Of a stretch of DNA of 64,000 bases, positions 1-9,251 are shown piece by piece. The translations under genes were made by a program, and so were the position numbers. Position 1 is the first letter of the stretch. Each line of letters begins with the position of its first letter. This DNA is from Caballeronia novacaledonica (GTDB lineage Bacteria > Pseudomonadota > Gammaproteobacteria > Burkholderiales > Burkholderiaceae): positions 216,757 through 280,756 of the forward strand of contig NZ_OGTP01000007.1 of assembly GCF_900258035.1 (NCBI RefSeq), read 5' to 3'. Under the pieces are notes generated by a model that saw only the letters and a list, made by a program, of their open reading frames with translations, made no database searches and was not told where the DNA came from.

Positions 1-223
1 TGCCGATGAAGCCCGCCGCCGCGCGCAGCCATGTGCGCCCGCACATCGGCGTGAAGGTGGACGAGAGCATCCAGCCGCCGGGCATCGGCAGCTCGCTCAT
101 CGATGACATCGACGCGTGCATCGCCCAGGTCGCCATCACGCTCGCCAAAAAAACAAGCGCAGTCACGGCGACGAAGCGGCCATGCGAAGCGTGCGCGTTA
201 TTTCCTTCGATGATCGCGTTCAT
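1..223 (-). CDS. DUF2182-type membrane protein, N-terminal part
   Basis: The frame begins at an ATG on the minus strand and runs past the window edge, so only about 74 residues are visible. A short polar N-terminus is followed by a hydrophobic segment (about residues 17-35, ending ATWAMH). A Met/Gly-rich stretch with SELPMPGGW comes next, then GRTWLRAAAGFIG. That succession resembles the first part of DUF2182 predicted metal-binding membrane proteins. It is divergent from the regulator that starts at 310. The family call rests on pattern memory of an incomplete protein, and its biochemical role is unknown. Confidence 0.6.
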   Translation of the reverse strand, partial: MNAIIEGNNAHASHGRFVAVTALVFLASVMATWAMHASMSSMSELPMPGGWMLSSTFTPMCGRTWLRAAAGFIG

Positions 224-309
224 GATGTCCGTCCAGTGCGCGTCCAGTACGGTGTTAGATTAGTCGCGGGCATGCACGGAAAAGGAGTGACAAGTGTGTC
301 GGGATTCGC

Positions 310-1530
310 ATGGATTCGCTGATCACGGCGGCGGCGCGCGCGCTCGCGGCGGGTGATCCGCTCGGCGCGCTGAATCGCATCGCGCTGCGCGAGGACGCGA
401 GTGCGCTCGCGTTGCGCGGCATCGCGATGGCGCAACTCGGCGACTTCGTGCGCGCGCGCGCGCTCGTAAAAAGCGCTGCGCGCGCGTTCGGTGCAAAAGA
501 GGCGATGGCGCGTTCGCGCTGCATCGTCGCGGAAGCGGAGATCGCGTTGGCATCGCGCGATCTCACGTGGCCCGCGAAGTCGCTCGATCACGCCCGCGCG
601 ATTCTCGAAGCGCACGGCGATCACGTGAACGCCGCGCACGCGCGCTATCTGGAAGTGCGGCGCGCGCTGCTCATCGGACGGACCGACGACGCCGAGCGCA
701 TGCTCGTCGAACTGAATCCCGCAGCGCTTCCGGCTGCGTCGCGGGCCGCGCACGAGCTCATCGCGGCCGGCATCGCGATGCGGCGTCTGCACACGCAGGC
801 GGCGCGCGCCGCGCTCGAACGCGCGATGCAAGCCGCGCGGCAGGCGGGCATTCCGGCGCTCGCCGCCGAAGTCGAGAGCGCGTGGCGCATCCTGAGCGCG
901 CCCGCCGCGCGGCTTATCGCAGATGGGGAAGAGCGCTTGCTACGGCTCGACGAAGTCGAGGCGTTGTTGGCGTCGAATGCGTTCGTCGTCGATGCATGCC
1001 GTCTGTGCGTGCGCGAGAACGGCACGTCGATGTCGCTCGCAACGCGCCCCGTGCTCTTCACGCTCGCGCGCATGCTCGCGCAGGCATGGCCGCACGACGT
1101 GCCGCGCGATGCGCTGATCCTGCGCGCGTTTCGCATCCGGGAAGTGGACGAGACGCATCGTGCGCGGTTGCGCGTCGAGATGGGCAGGCTGCGCACGATG
1201 CTGCGTGCGCGTGCGAACATCGACGCAACGCCGCGCGGTTTCGTGTTGAAGCCGCGACACGCGCGCGACGTGGCCGTGCTCGCGCTGCCGGTCGAAGACG
1301 CGTACGCGCCGCTGCTCGCGTTTCTCGCCGATGGCGAATCGTGGTCGAGTTCGGCGCTCGCGATCGCGCTCGGCGCGAGCCAGCGCACGGTGCAGCGCTC
1401 GCTCGACGCGCTCGCCGCGAGCGGCAAGGTGCAATCGTTCGGACGCGGCCGCGCGCGCCGCTGGACCACGCCGCCGATGCCCGGATTCACGACGACCTTG
1501 TTACTCCCCGTCGGGCTCGCGAACGATTAG
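310..1530 (+). CDS. TPR / winged-helix / HTH transcriptional regulator
   Basis: This 406-residue protein looks like a cytoplasmic DNA-binding regulator with three parts. Residues 1-200 are Ala-rich paired helices resembling TPR repeats. Residues about 225-315 resemble an OmpR/PhoB-type winged helix, ending with TPRGFVLKP, the expected wing. Residues about 345-385 contain a second HTH (LGASQRTVQRSLDALAASGKV) with MarR/GntR-like recognition-helix spacing. No receiver domain is present. The start is the first ATG after an in-frame stop; the AGGAG at 284-287 is farther upstream than usual. It probably controls the adjacent beta-propeller gene 35 bp downstream and/or the divergent DUF2182 gene. 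The effector is unknown. Confidence 0.65.
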   Translation: MDSLITAAARALAAGDPLGALNRIALREDASALALRGIAMAQLGDFVRARALVKSAARAFGAKEAMARSRCIVAEAEIALASRDLTWPAKSLDHARAILEAHGDHVNAAHARYLEVRRALLIGRTDDAERMLVELNPAALPAASRAAHELIAAGIAMRRLHTQAARAALERAMQAARQAGIPALAAEVESAWRILSAPAARLIADGEERLLRLDEVEALLASNAFVVDACRLCVRENGTSMSLATRPVLFTLARMLAQAWPHDVPRDALILRAFRIREVDETHRARLRVEMGRLRTMLRARANIDATPRGFVLKPRHARDVAVLALPVEDAYAPLLAFLADGESWSSSALAIALGASQRTVQRSLDALAASGKVQSFGRGRARRWTTPPMPGFTTTLLLPVGLAND

Positions 1531-1565
1531 CATAAAGGCACGAACAATCATCAGGAGGACGCGAC

Positions 1566-2204
1566 ATGAAACGCGCGAAGGCTGAAATCATCCGCGAATA
1601 CGGGCCTTTTCCGGATATCGACGGCGTGCATGGCGTCACCTGGGACGGCGAGCGCGTGTGGTTCGCAGCGGGCGACACGCTCAACGCGTTCGATCCGGAC
1701 AGCGGCGCGACGGAGCGCTCGCTGAACGTCGCCGCACATGCGGGCACGGCCTTCGACGGCGAGCATCTGTTTCAGATCGCCGAGGATCGCATCCAGAAGA
1801 TCGATCCGAAGACAGGCCGCGTGCTGTCGACGATTCCCGCGCCGGGCGGCGGCGCGGACTCCGGCCTCGCGTGGGCCGAGGGCACGCTCTGGGTCGGGCA
1901 ATACAACGAGCGCAAGATTCATCAGGTCGATCCGGACAATGGCGCGATCCTGCGCACCATCGAGTCGAATCGCTTCGTCACGGGCGTGACGTGGATCGAC
2001 GGCGAACTCTGGCATGCGACGTGGGAACGCGACGAAAGCGAGTTGCGGCACATCGACCCGCAATCGGGCGAGGTCATCGAGCGGCTGGAGATGCCCGAAG
2101 GCATGGGCGTGTCTGGGCTCGAATCGGACGGACACGAACGCTTTTTCTGCGGCGGCGGGCGCACGGGCAAGGTGCGCTCCGTGCGCAAACCGAAGCGCGG
2201 CTGA
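1566..2204 (+). CDS. YncE/streptogramin-lyase-like beta-propeller protein
   Basis: The 212-residue protein is built of repeated blades of the type VTWDGERVWFAAGDTLNAFD, GLAWAEGTLWVGQYN and VTWIDGELWHATW. Each blade has a G-W/F-V strand followed by an I/DP-G turn. This resembles glutamine-cyclotransferase or Vgb/YncE-type propellers. There is no signal peptide and it is short for a full seven-blade propeller, so it may be a four- to five-blade form or act as an oligomer. A strong AGGAGG lies just before the ATG. It is the second gene after the regulator at 310 and may form an operon with it. No catalytic residues can be assigned. Confidence 0.6.
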   Translation: MKRAKAEIIREYGPFPDIDGVHGVTWDGERVWFAAGDTLNAFDPDSGATERSLNVAAHAGTAFDGEHLFQIAEDRIQKIDPKTGRVLSTIPAPGGGADSGLAWAEGTLWVGQYNERKIHQVDPDNGAILRTIESNRFVTGVTWIDGELWHATWERDESELRHIDPQSGEVIERLEMPEGMGVSGLESDGHERFFCGGGRTGKVRSVRKPKRG

Positions 2205-2248
2205 AGCCTGCGATTCTTCTTGTGCGCGTCATTGCTGAATCGTTGACG

Positions 2249-2317
2249 GCGACGGTTTCAGTGGCCGTCGCTTCACGGGCTTCTGGCGCCTTGAGTATGT
2301 AGAGCCGTCTGCGGCTC
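2249..2317. terminator. Two hairpins between convergent genes
   Basis: Two stem-loops sit between the beta-propeller gene and the convergent GST-like gene. The first pairs GCGACGG (2249-2255) with CCGTCGC (2265-2271). The second pairs GAGCCG (2302-2307) with CGGCTC (2312-2317) around a TCTG loop and reaches the GST stop codon. Neither has a long T tract, so bidirectional termination is inferred only from position. Confidence 0.4.
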
Positions 2318-3020
2318 AACCCGTGAACATTTTCTTGACCTCGTACTCTTCAGGTACGGCAAGCACAAATTGATGTGCGTCCGAAAAAGCCCGAGCGAAT
2401 GCCGGGCGTGCGGCAAGTCTGGTCACGTATTCGGAAAACACCGGATCCGCGCATAAATGATAAGCCTGAGCCCACATCACACAATGACCGATTACGCAGT
2501 CCACAGCGGAAAATTCATTGCCGCATATGAACGGCGTCTTGGCCAGGCGTCGCTCCAATTGAGGCTCGACTTCACGAGTGAATTTGTCTCGATACCGTTG
2601 TATCGTTCGGTCGTCTTTCTCGGATGCCGGAAGGATATGCTCGTGAATACGAATCTGCCATAACATCATGTCGATCGACGACGTGCCGAATTGCAGCATC
2701 TGCAAATAATCGGAGCGCTCGGGCGAGAACGCGTGCGCCGAAGGGGCGAGGTTCTTATCCGGATACAGATCGGCGAGAAACGTCACGATCGCACCGCTCT
2801 CGATCATACGCATCCGCTTGCCGGTGTCTGTATGAATTTCGAGTACAGGCACGGCGTGGTTGGGGTTGATATTCAGATACTCATCGCGATACTGAGTCGC
2901 GTCATAGAGCGATATGACTTCCACGTCAAAGTCGTCTTCGAGAAGTTCATGCAATAACCATTTGACGCGCGCACTGCGTACGACCGGACAATGATAAAGC
3001 TTCAATCGCTTGATCTGCAT
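2316..3020 (-). CDS. Glutathione S-transferase-like protein
   Basis: The 234-residue cytoplasmic protein has a thioredoxin-fold N-terminal half: LKLYHCPVVRSARVKWLLHE, then NHAVPVLE with the cis-proline that binds glutathione, then ESGAIVTFLADLYP. A helical GST C-terminal half follows, containing FICGNEFSAVDCVIGH. The ATG at 3020 was chosen because GAGGC precedes it and the GST fold begins there; an in-frame upstream ATG would add 37 unlike residues. It lies about 107 bp downstream of the FAD monooxygenase on the same strand, so the two may act on one substrate. Base composition is visibly less GC-rich than its neighbours, a possible sign of transfer. Confidence 0.75.
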   Translation of the reverse strand: MQIKRLKLYHCPVVRSARVKWLLHELLEDDFDVEVISLYDATQYRDEYLNINPNHAVPVLEIHTDTGKRMRMIESGAIVTFLADLYPDKNLAPSAHAFSPERSDYLQMLQFGTSSIDMMLWQIRIHEHILPASEKDDRTIQRYRDKFTREVEPQLERRLAKTPFICGNEFSAVDCVIGHCVMWAQAYHLCADPVFSEYVTRLAARPAFARAFSDAHQFVLAVPEEYEVKKMFTG

Positions 3021-3127
3021 TTTTGCCTCGGGATTTCCACGTCGGCCTGCGGCGATTCGTGATCTTTCGAGAGATATCGCCGAAGCCGTCAAAAATTGAA
3101 CTACCGGATTTAAACGCCCAGGGCGCC

Positions 3128-4498
3128 TCAATTCGATGCGGAGTTTTCAGCTTTGACCACTTCGCCGATCGCCTTCGGCATGACGGGCAGCGCCTTCAGC
3201 GCGGCAACCGGTTTCAGCAGATTCAACACCTCGATGAACTGTTTGTGGATGTCGGGATCGTGGCGCGCCGCCTGGATGACTGCCATGTGATGCTCGATCG
3301 ATTTTTCCAGGTCGGCTGGACGTTTGCCCCGCGCATCGCGATAGGCCAGATCCGGCAGCGCCGCCAGCGACCACGGGTTCTCGATGATCGATTCGATAGC
3401 GGACAGAAACTCGCGGCCCAATGCGGCAAGCGGATCGGCATCGCCGGCGTGCGCCGCGAGCAGCTTTCGCAGCACGACAGCTTCCTGCGCCGCGGCGCTC
3501 ATGCCCTGTCCGTAGACCGGATTGAACCGGCAAACCGAGTCGGCAATCGGAATCAGTCCGCGCGGAAATTCTTCCGTGCTGCTGAAGTGACGCCGACGGC
3601 TTTCAGGAAACGCAAATTGTTCGATGTGGCCGTGCAACGTCGCGTCTTTGATCGCGTCGTAGACGCTGGAAGTCGGAAGGCTTGCGGCGTAAGCGGTGAA
3701 TGCATCGCCGCCTGCGGGCGGCGTGTCCGCGCCTCTTCCTCCGAGCGCCGCGAACCATTTGCCGTCTTCGCGCAGCAGCACGATGCCCATACGGCTTGCT
3801 TCCGGCGCGTTGGGCATGGTGACCACCACTTTCGTCGCGGGCGTTGCGTCGGGTGGAATCGTATAGACCGCGGTCGAGTAGACGAAGTCCACGCCGATGA
3901 CCGTCTCCTCCGGCATCTCACGGCCGGTGGATTGAAGGAAGTCCAGCGTGGGCTTTGCACGCCCAGATGCATCGACGACGAGATCGGCGGGCAATATTTC
4001 GAGCTTGCCGTCGCGGTTCTTGTACGACACCGAGGCGACCGCATTGCCGTCAGCCGTGGCGCCGATGGCGACGACACGGCATCCATCGCGGAAGACAACG
4101 TTCGCGCGTTCCTGCACGCGGCTGCGAACGGCAAGCTCGAGCAACGGGCGCGTCATCGTGAACGTGGCGATACCGAGATCACGCGCCGGAAACGGTTCTT
4201 GCCCCGGATATTCGTGGCGCACCTCGAGCCCGGAGTCGAGCGAGTTGGCGCCGGCCTGCAAGAGTGTGGACGGAAAGTCCGGAAACAGTTCGCATAGCGC
4301 CTTCAGACCGCCGCCAAGCAAGCCATGCGGATGCTTACCTTGCGGTACGCCGGGCCGTGGCGTGGCGTCGCCGGGAAGGAAATCCCGCTCGAGTACGACG
4401 ACTTCCCTGAAATAGTCGGCCAGAGCCTGTGCGGCGGGTAGTCCGCCCATTCCTGCGCCAATGACAACTGCTCGTTTATCGGAATAACGGTTCGACAT
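3128..4498 (-). CDS. FAD-dependent monooxygenase/oxidoreductase
   Basis: This is a 456-residue flavoprotein of the UbiH/PHBH-like superfamily. Residues about 10-45 form the dinucleotide-binding fold, with GAGMGG and an acidic end at VVVLERD. A second FAD motif, DSVCRFNPVYGQGMS, lies about two thirds along and contacts the FAD ribityl/pyrophosphate. The intervening DLVVDASGR is the DG motif region. No signal peptide is seen. Known relatives hydroxylate or epoxidise hydrophobic substrates with NAD(P)H and O2; the substrate here cannot be read. It is probably transcribed first, with the GST-like gene second. GC content is lower than in flanking genes. Confidence 0.75.
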   Translation of the reverse strand: MSNRYSDKRAVVIGAGMGGLPAAQALADYFREVVVLERDFLPGDATPRPGVPQGKHPHGLLGGGLKALCELFPDFPSTLLQAGANSLDSGLEVRHEYPGQEPFPARDLGIATFTMTRPLLELAVRSRVQERANVVFRDGCRVVAIGATADGNAVASVSYKNRDGKLEILPADLVVDASGRAKPTLDFLQSTGREMPEETVIGVDFVYSTAVYTIPPDATPATKVVVTMPNAPEASRMGIVLLREDGKWFAALGGRGADTPPAGGDAFTAYAASLPTSSVYDAIKDATLHGHIEQFAFPESRRRHFSSTEEFPRGLIPIADSVCRFNPVYGQGMSAAAQEAVVLRKLLAAHAGDADPLAALGREFLSAIESIIENPWSLAALPDLAYRDARGKRPADLEKSIEHHMAVIQAARHDPDIHKQFIEVLNLLKPVAALKALPVMPKAIGEVVKAENSASN

Positions 4499-4967
4499 CG
4501 TAGCTCCTGCGACGGTAATCGGAGAGAAGGCACCACTTCGGCGGAAAGACCTGCATCGGACAAGCCTCGCAGCAGGTAGTCCGTAATCGGCGGACGTGAC
4601 TTCACAACAGCCGTGGATCTGCGTTTATTCCGAAGGCCGCAAAAGGTTGTTGGGGCTTGCAGGCTGGCTTTTTTTGGGGGGAGGGGGCGGGAGTGTTGAC
4701 CTCGGCGCAGGTCGGCGGGAAATAAGCTTCCGCTCTTTTGCACTGTCCTTGAAAAATGTTTCGCATCGCTAACGGCGAGATAAAGGCGTCCCGCTTCGGC
4801 ATGTTTGACATCGACGCCCCGACGCCGAACAGCTACCTTGTTGGTTGTCCGCTGAGGGGAAATCGCGAGCGCGCTGAACGGCGCCGGACAGCGCTACCTT
4901 ACTAAAGACTTCCGCCCCTGCGCCGATAAACATCGATCAAAGCCATTATCAAAACAGGGCCAGAAAG
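4499..4967. promoter_or_regulatory. Divergent promoter region, 469 bp
   Basis: No convincing gene is seen here. The stretch separates the minus-strand monooxygenase from the plus-strand GGDEF-EAL gene and must hold promoters for both. It includes a homopolymer-rich tract near 4670-4693 (T7 followed by G runs) and a TTGACA at 4805-4810. CAGCTACCTT and CAGCGCTACCTT recur near 4829 and 4888. Small frames on both strands lack ribosome sites or family resemblance. Confidence 0.4.
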
Positions 4968-7247
4968 GTGCAGAGAGGCGCCAACGATTTCCTCGGGACG
5001 ATCGGCGAGAACGTCGCCCGGAGCCTTCCGACCGTCGAACGCGCGCGCCGCTTCGACGGGCTCGGTCTCGCTCCGCTCGGCGTGCTCGTCGCGGCATGCG
5101 GCACCTTCTTCGTGCCGCTGCCGTGGAACGTGCTGCTCGCCGCGTTCGTCTTCGGCGCGACGCTCGTCGTGCATCGCATGCAGGAGGCGAACCGGCAGAT
5201 TTTCGTCGCGCGGCAAGTCGCGCACGGCTTGCTTGCCATCGCCGAGGATTGCCTCAAGCTGCTGTCGCTCGAAGGCCGCATCATGTGCATTTCCGATGTC
5301 GGCAGTCGTCTCATCGATGCGAACTGCGCCGAGGATCTCGTCGGCGTAGACTGGCTCGCGCTCTGGGACGGTCCCGATGCGCGGCAGGCGTTCGACCGCG
5401 CGAAAGCGGGTGAATCGACGTCGTTCTCCGGCACCTGCCGCACGATGAACGGCGCGCTGAAATGGTGGACCTCGACCTTTGCGCCGGTCTACGGCGCGCA
5501 CGGCAAGGTGACCGCCGTGCTGTGCAAATCGCGCGACATCACCGCGGAGCGGAATCTCATCGACGAACTGCGCGGCAATGCGCGCGTGCAGAAGGACATG
5601 GAAGATCATGTCGATGCCGTCTTCTGGACCGCGACGCACGATTTTCGCGAACTCCTGCACGTCAGCTCCGCTTTCGAGCGCATGTGGGAAATGCCGATGT
5701 CCGCGCTCGAAGCCGATCAGACCGCATGGTCGGAGCGCGTGCATCCCGACGATCTGCCCGCGCTGCGCGACGAAATGCGCACGGCCTTGGGCACGGGCGC
5801 CGCGACCCAGAGTTACTTCCGTCTGTGCCTGCCGCACGACCGCACGCGCTGGGTGCGCGCGGATATCTATCCGGTGACCGAGGACGGCGTGGTGTCGCGC
5901 GTCGTGAGCGTGTGCGTCGATGCCACCGACGAGCGCCAGCGTCTTCAGGAACTGCATCGGCTCGCGAACACCGACAGCCTCACGGGCCTCTCCAACCGCA
6001 ACGCGATGATGGACGCGCTCCTGAAGCGCTGCGAGGCGGGCGCGCCGTTCGCGTATCTCTTCATCGATATCGACCGGTTCAAGTCCATCAACGACACGGC
6101 GGGTCATATCGCCGGCGATGCCGTGTTGCGCACGATCGCGCGGCGCATCCAGGAAACGCTGCCCGAAGGCGCCGTGGCGGCGCGTCCGGGCGGCGACGAG
6201 TTCACCGTGATCCTGCCGGGCGTCTTCGAACAGGAAAGCATCGCGCGCGCGTGCCGCAAGCTCTCGCTCGCCTGTCATCGTCCGATCCAGATCGAATGCA
6301 AAAGCCTGACGATGACATGCTCGATCGGCGTCGCGCTCTATCCGGAACATGGACGCACGCCCGAAGCGCTTTTCATCAGCGCCGACATGGCGATGTACGC
6401 CGCGAAACGCGCGGGCCGCAACACGTTCCGCGTGTTCGGCGATCGCGAGAAGGACGACCTCGCGCGCGCGCATCTCGAAGCGGAACTGCACGGCGCGATC
6501 CGCGAGAATCAGTTCGTGCTGCACTATCAGCCGCAGTATCGCGTCGATTCGGGCGAGCTCGCCGGTGTCGAGGCGTTGTTGCGCTGGGATCATCCGCAGC
6601 TCGGGCTGCTCGCGCCCGGCGCGTTCGTGCCGGTGCTGGAAGAGAGCGCGCTGATCGTCGAAGCCGGGCACTGGGTTATCCGCGAAGCCGTGATGGCGGC
6701 GTCGCAACTCGCGCTCGCGCTGCCGCGGGCGTGCTCGGTGGCGCTCAACGTGTCGCCGAAACAGTTCCGCGATCCGCGCCTCGTCTCCGTGCTCAGGCAT
6801 GCGATCCGGCGCGGCTGCATCGACTCGAACCGCATCACGCTGGAGATCACGGAATCCGCGCTGATCGACAACGTCGACGACGCGCAGGAAGTGCTCTCGA
6901 ACGTGCGCGCGATGGGCGTGCGCATCGCCATCGACGATTTCGGCACGGGCTATTCGAGTCTCAGCTACTTCGCGCGCTTCCGGCCGGACGTGCTGAAGCT
7001 CGACAAATCGTTCGTCGACAACATCGCGACCGATGCGATGGTGCGCACGGTCGTCGAAGGCGTGATCGATCTCGCGCACAAGCTCGGCGTGACGGTGGTC
7101 GCGGAAGGCGTCGAGACGCAGGAGCAGCTCGACACGCTGCGCGAAGTGAACTGCGACAAGGTGCAGGGCTATCTGCTGAGCCGTCCCGTGCCGCTCGCGA
7201 GCCTGATGGCGCACGCCGGCGCGGACGAGACCGAGGCGCTGCGCTGA
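4968..7247 (+). CDS. PAS-PAS-GGDEF-EAL cyclic-di-GMP enzyme
   Basis: The 759-residue protein probably makes and/or degrades c-di-GMP. Two hydrophobic segments at about residues 33-68 anchor it. PAS-like sensor regions span about 88-200 and 208-325 (the second with ERVHPDDLPALRDEM). The GGDEF domain has RPGGDEF with GGDEF at 408-412 and no obvious RxxD inhibitory site. The EAL domain begins at about 500, with GVEALLRW (EAL 535-537), LEITESAL, IDDFGTGYSS and AEGVETQEQ. All main catalytic motifs of both domains look intact, so either activity is possible. The start is GTG because no in-frame ATG lies near and the preceding frame has no better candidate. The PAS ligand is unknown. Confidence 0.9.
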   Translation: MQRGANDFLGTIGENVARSLPTVERARRFDGLGLAPLGVLVAACGTFFVPLPWNVLLAAFVFGATLVVHRMQEANRQIFVARQVAHGLLAIAEDCLKLLSLEGRIMCISDVGSRLIDANCAEDLVGVDWLALWDGPDARQAFDRAKAGESTSFSGTCRTMNGALKWWTSTFAPVYGAHGKVTAVLCKSRDITAERNLIDELRGNARVQKDMEDHVDAVFWTATHDFRELLHVSSAFERMWEMPMSALEADQTAWSERVHPDDLPALRDEMRTALGTGAATQSYFRLCLPHDRTRWVRADIYPVTEDGVVSRVVSVCVDATDERQRLQELHRLANTDSLTGLSNRNAMMDALLKRCEAGAPFAYLFIDIDRFKSINDTAGHIAGDAVLRTIARRIQETLPEGAVAARPGGDEFTVILPGVFEQESIARACRKLSLACHRPIQIECKSLTMTCSIGVALYPEHGRTPEALFISADMAMYAAKRAGRNTFRVFGDREKDDLARAHLEAELHGAIRENQFVLHYQPQYRVDSGELAGVEALLRWDHPQLGLLAPGAFVPVLEESALIVEAGHWVIREAVMAASQLALALPRACSVALNVSPKQFRDPRLVSVLRHAIRRGCIDSNRITLEITESALIDNVDDAQEVLSNVRAMGVRIAIDDFGTGYSSLSYFARFRPDVLKLDKSFVDNIATDAMVRTVVEGVIDLAHKLGVTVVAEGVETQEQLDTLREVNCDKVQGYLLSRPVPLASLMAHAGADETEALR

Positions 7248-7296
7248 AGCCGGCGTTATCATCGCGACATTCGCCGATGCGCGCCGGAGACAACCG

Positions 7297-7947
7297 ATGA
7301 TCACTTCGTCCTTACGCGTTTCGCTGACCGTGCTCGGCTGCGCGATCTGCACGTTCGCGCTCGCCGAATCCGCGCGGCCGTGTCCGGGCGCGAACGACGC
7401 GAACGCGGGCAAGCTGGTTCAGGTCCGCGATTTCACTGCGGTCGGCCAGCAGGGCGGTTCGTCGCACTTTCCCGGCTCGCGGCTGCGCGCCGCGCGCAAC
7501 GCGATGAAGGTGGACCAGAACGCATCGGCGCTGGCCGAAGGCATCGTCAGGGCGCTCGACGCGAAGGGCATCGGCGCATGTCACATGACGGCCGATTCGC
7601 CGCCGCCGACCTCGGGCTGGCTCGTGACCGGCGAATTCGACGAAACCTTGTCGTCGGGATTCGGCTCCGCGCTGCCGTCGATGGGTTCGTCGGACAAGCC
7701 GCCCAACACGCATGTCGCCGTGCAGCTCGCCAATCTCGCGGCGAGCCCGGACGCGCCGCTCGCGCAGATCGACACGAGCGGCGAGCTGAAGGGGCAAAAG
7801 TCGGCGGCGGCGCCGAAGCCCTACGGCGCGGCGGCGCGCTTCGTCATCAACAAGACCGAAGCGATTGCTTCGCTCGACGATCTCGCGGCGAAAATCGCCG
7901 ATCAGATCGCGGCGGAGAAAGCGAAGCTCGACGGCAACGCGCCCTAA
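7297..7947 (+). CDS. DUF4410-like exported protein
   Basis: The 216-residue protein starts with a signal peptide (about residues 1-24, hydrophobic core then CTFALAES). The mature part has KLVQVRDFTAVGQQG, ALAEGIVRALDAKGIGA and TSGWLVTGEFDE. That matches the strand-helix-strand pattern of DUF4410 proteins, which are predicted periplasmic or lipid-anchored. Cys16 lies in the signal core, but no convincing lipobox is seen. A good GGAG site precedes the ATG. It follows the GGDEF-EAL gene by 49 bp and may be co-transcribed. Function is unknown. Confidence 0.55.
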   Translation: MITSSLRVSLTVLGCAICTFALAESARPCPGANDANAGKLVQVRDFTAVGQQGGSSHFPGSRLRAARNAMKVDQNASALAEGIVRALDAKGIGACHMTADSPPPTSGWLVTGEFDETLSSGFGSALPSMGSSDKPPNTHVAVQLANLAASPDAPLAQIDTSGELKGQKSAAAPKPYGAAARFVINKTEAIASLDDLAAKIADQIAAEKAKLDGNAP

Positions 7948-7992
7948 CGCGAATCACAGCGCAAGATCTGGAGTGCCGGCGCGCGCGCCGTG

Positions 7993-8022
7993 CGTGACGA
8001 TGAGTCATCTCATGACGTCACG
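7993..8022. other. Hairpin/operator-like inverted repeat before the MFS gene
   Basis: CGTGACG (7993-7999) pairs with CGTCACG (8016-8022). Inside it, ATGAG (8000-8004) pairs with CTCAT (8009-8013) around a TCAT loop, leaving a two-base bulge. It ends 11 bp before the MFS start. It could be an operator, a terminator for the upstream gene without a T tract, or a leader structure hiding the ribosome site. These options cannot be separated by reading. Confidence 0.35.
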
Positions 8023-8033
8023 GAGCCACGTCG

Positions 8034-9251
8034 ATGCGCTTCCCCGCTTCGTTTCAACGCCTCGCCTGGTCGAATCTGCTCGCGCAGTCGGCGGAGCAGA
8101 TCGGCCTTGCCGCCGCGCCGCTCGCCGCCGTGTTCGCGCTCGGCGCGTCGGCCGTCGATACCGGACTCTTGCAGAGCGCGCAGACGCTGCCGTTCCTGCT
8201 GCTGTCGATTCCGCTCGGCGTGATCGCGGACCGCCGCTCGCGCCGCACGTTGATGGCCGCCGCCGAATGCGCCCGCGCGCTCGCCATGTTGTGCGTCCTG
8301 TTGCTCGTGCTCGCGCACGCGTTGACGCTGCCGCTGCTTGCGCTCCTGGGTTTTCTCGGCGCGACGGGCACGGTCGCCTACAACGTCGCCGCGCCCGCGC
8401 TCGTGCCGGCGCTCGTCGAACGCGCCGCGCTGCCCGCCGCAAACGGGCGCATCGAGCTGGCGCGCAGCGTCGCGTATTCGGCGGGGCCGGCGCTCGGCGG
8501 GTTGATCGTCGGATGGATCGGCGCGGGCTGGGCGTATGGCTGCGCGGCGGGTTTGTCGGCGGCCGCGGCGATGCTCCTCGCGGGATTGCGCGAACCGGCG
8601 CGCCGTCCCGCCGCCGCGCGTCATTTTCTGATCGAGTTGCGCGAAGGCGCGCGTTTCGTCGTCCGCGATGCGCTGCTGCGCCCGATGCTCGCCACCGCCG
8701 TGTTCTTCAACATCGGCTTCTTCACGTTGCAGTCGGTCTATGTGCCGTATGCGGTGCAGCGGCTCGGCCTGAGCGCGTCGGCGGTCGGCGTGACGCTCGG
8801 CGCGTATGGTGTCGGCATGGTGTGCGGCGCGCTCGCGGCACCGGCCGTGACGCGGCGCATCGCGTTCGGCCGGATGCTGCTCGTCGGGCCGTTCTGCGGA
8901 CTGGCCGCCTCGCTCGCGATGGTCGCGACGCTCGCCGCGCCGTCGTTCTGGCTCGCGGCGTCGAGCTTCTTCCTGCTCGGCGCGGGGCCGATCCTGTGGA
9001 CCGTCGGCTCGACGACACTGCGCCAGGCCATCACGCCCACGAACATGATGGGCCGCGTCTCGGCGCTCAACAGCACGGCGACCTACGGCGCGCGTCCACT
9101 GGGCGCGCTGCTCGGCGCGGCGATCAGCGCGCGCTTCGGCATGGGGCCGTGCCTCGTCGCGGCGGCGCTCGCGTTTGCCGTGCAGGCGTGGATCATTTCG
9201 ATGTCCCCGGCGGCGCGCCTTTCCGACGTGCCCGGGTGCGCACCGGTTTGA
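8034..9251 (+). CDS. MFS transporter, MFS_3/EntS-like
   Basis: The 405-residue inner-membrane protein has about 12 hydrophobic segments. The loop-2 signature is present as [13 protein letters not shown]. The sequence [22 protein letters not shown] in the middle is typical of the MFS_3 (EntS-type) exporter branch. It probably exports a small molecule by proton antiport, substrate unknown. GGAG lies before the ATG. Its last 59 bases overlap the convergent LysR gene, so the two mRNAs are antisense over their 3' ends. Confidence 0.8.
   Translation: MRFPASFQRLAWSNLLAQSAEQIGLAAAPLAAVFALGASAVDTGLLQSAQTLPFLLLSIPLGVIADRRSRRTLMAAAECARALAMLCVLLLVLAHALTLPLLALLGFLGATGTVAYNVAAPALVPALVERAALPAANGRIELARSVAYSAGPALGGLIVGWIGAGWAYGCAAGLSAAAAMLLAGLREPARRPAAARHFLIELREGARFVVRDALLRPMLATAVFFNIGFFTLQSVYVPYAVQRLGLSASAVGVTLGAYGVGMVCGALAAPAVTRRIAFGRMLLVGPFCGLAASLAMVATLAAPSFWLAASSFFLLGAGPILWTVGSTTLRQAITPTNMMGRVSALNSTATYGARPLGALLGAAISARFGMGPCLVAAALAFAVQAWIISMSPAARLSDVPGCAPV

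Noticed and set aside
4602..4811. Minus-strand frame of 69 codons in the long divergent promoter region
   Set aside because: It has no ribosome site, an odd composition caused by the T/G homopolymer tract, and no resemblance to known proteins.
4902..7412. Minus-strand open frame of 836 codons
   Set aside because: It lies opposite the GGDEF-EAL gene, whose motifs are clear. The predicted protein is Arg/His/Ala-rich with no family resemblance, as expected for the antisense of GC-rich coding DNA.
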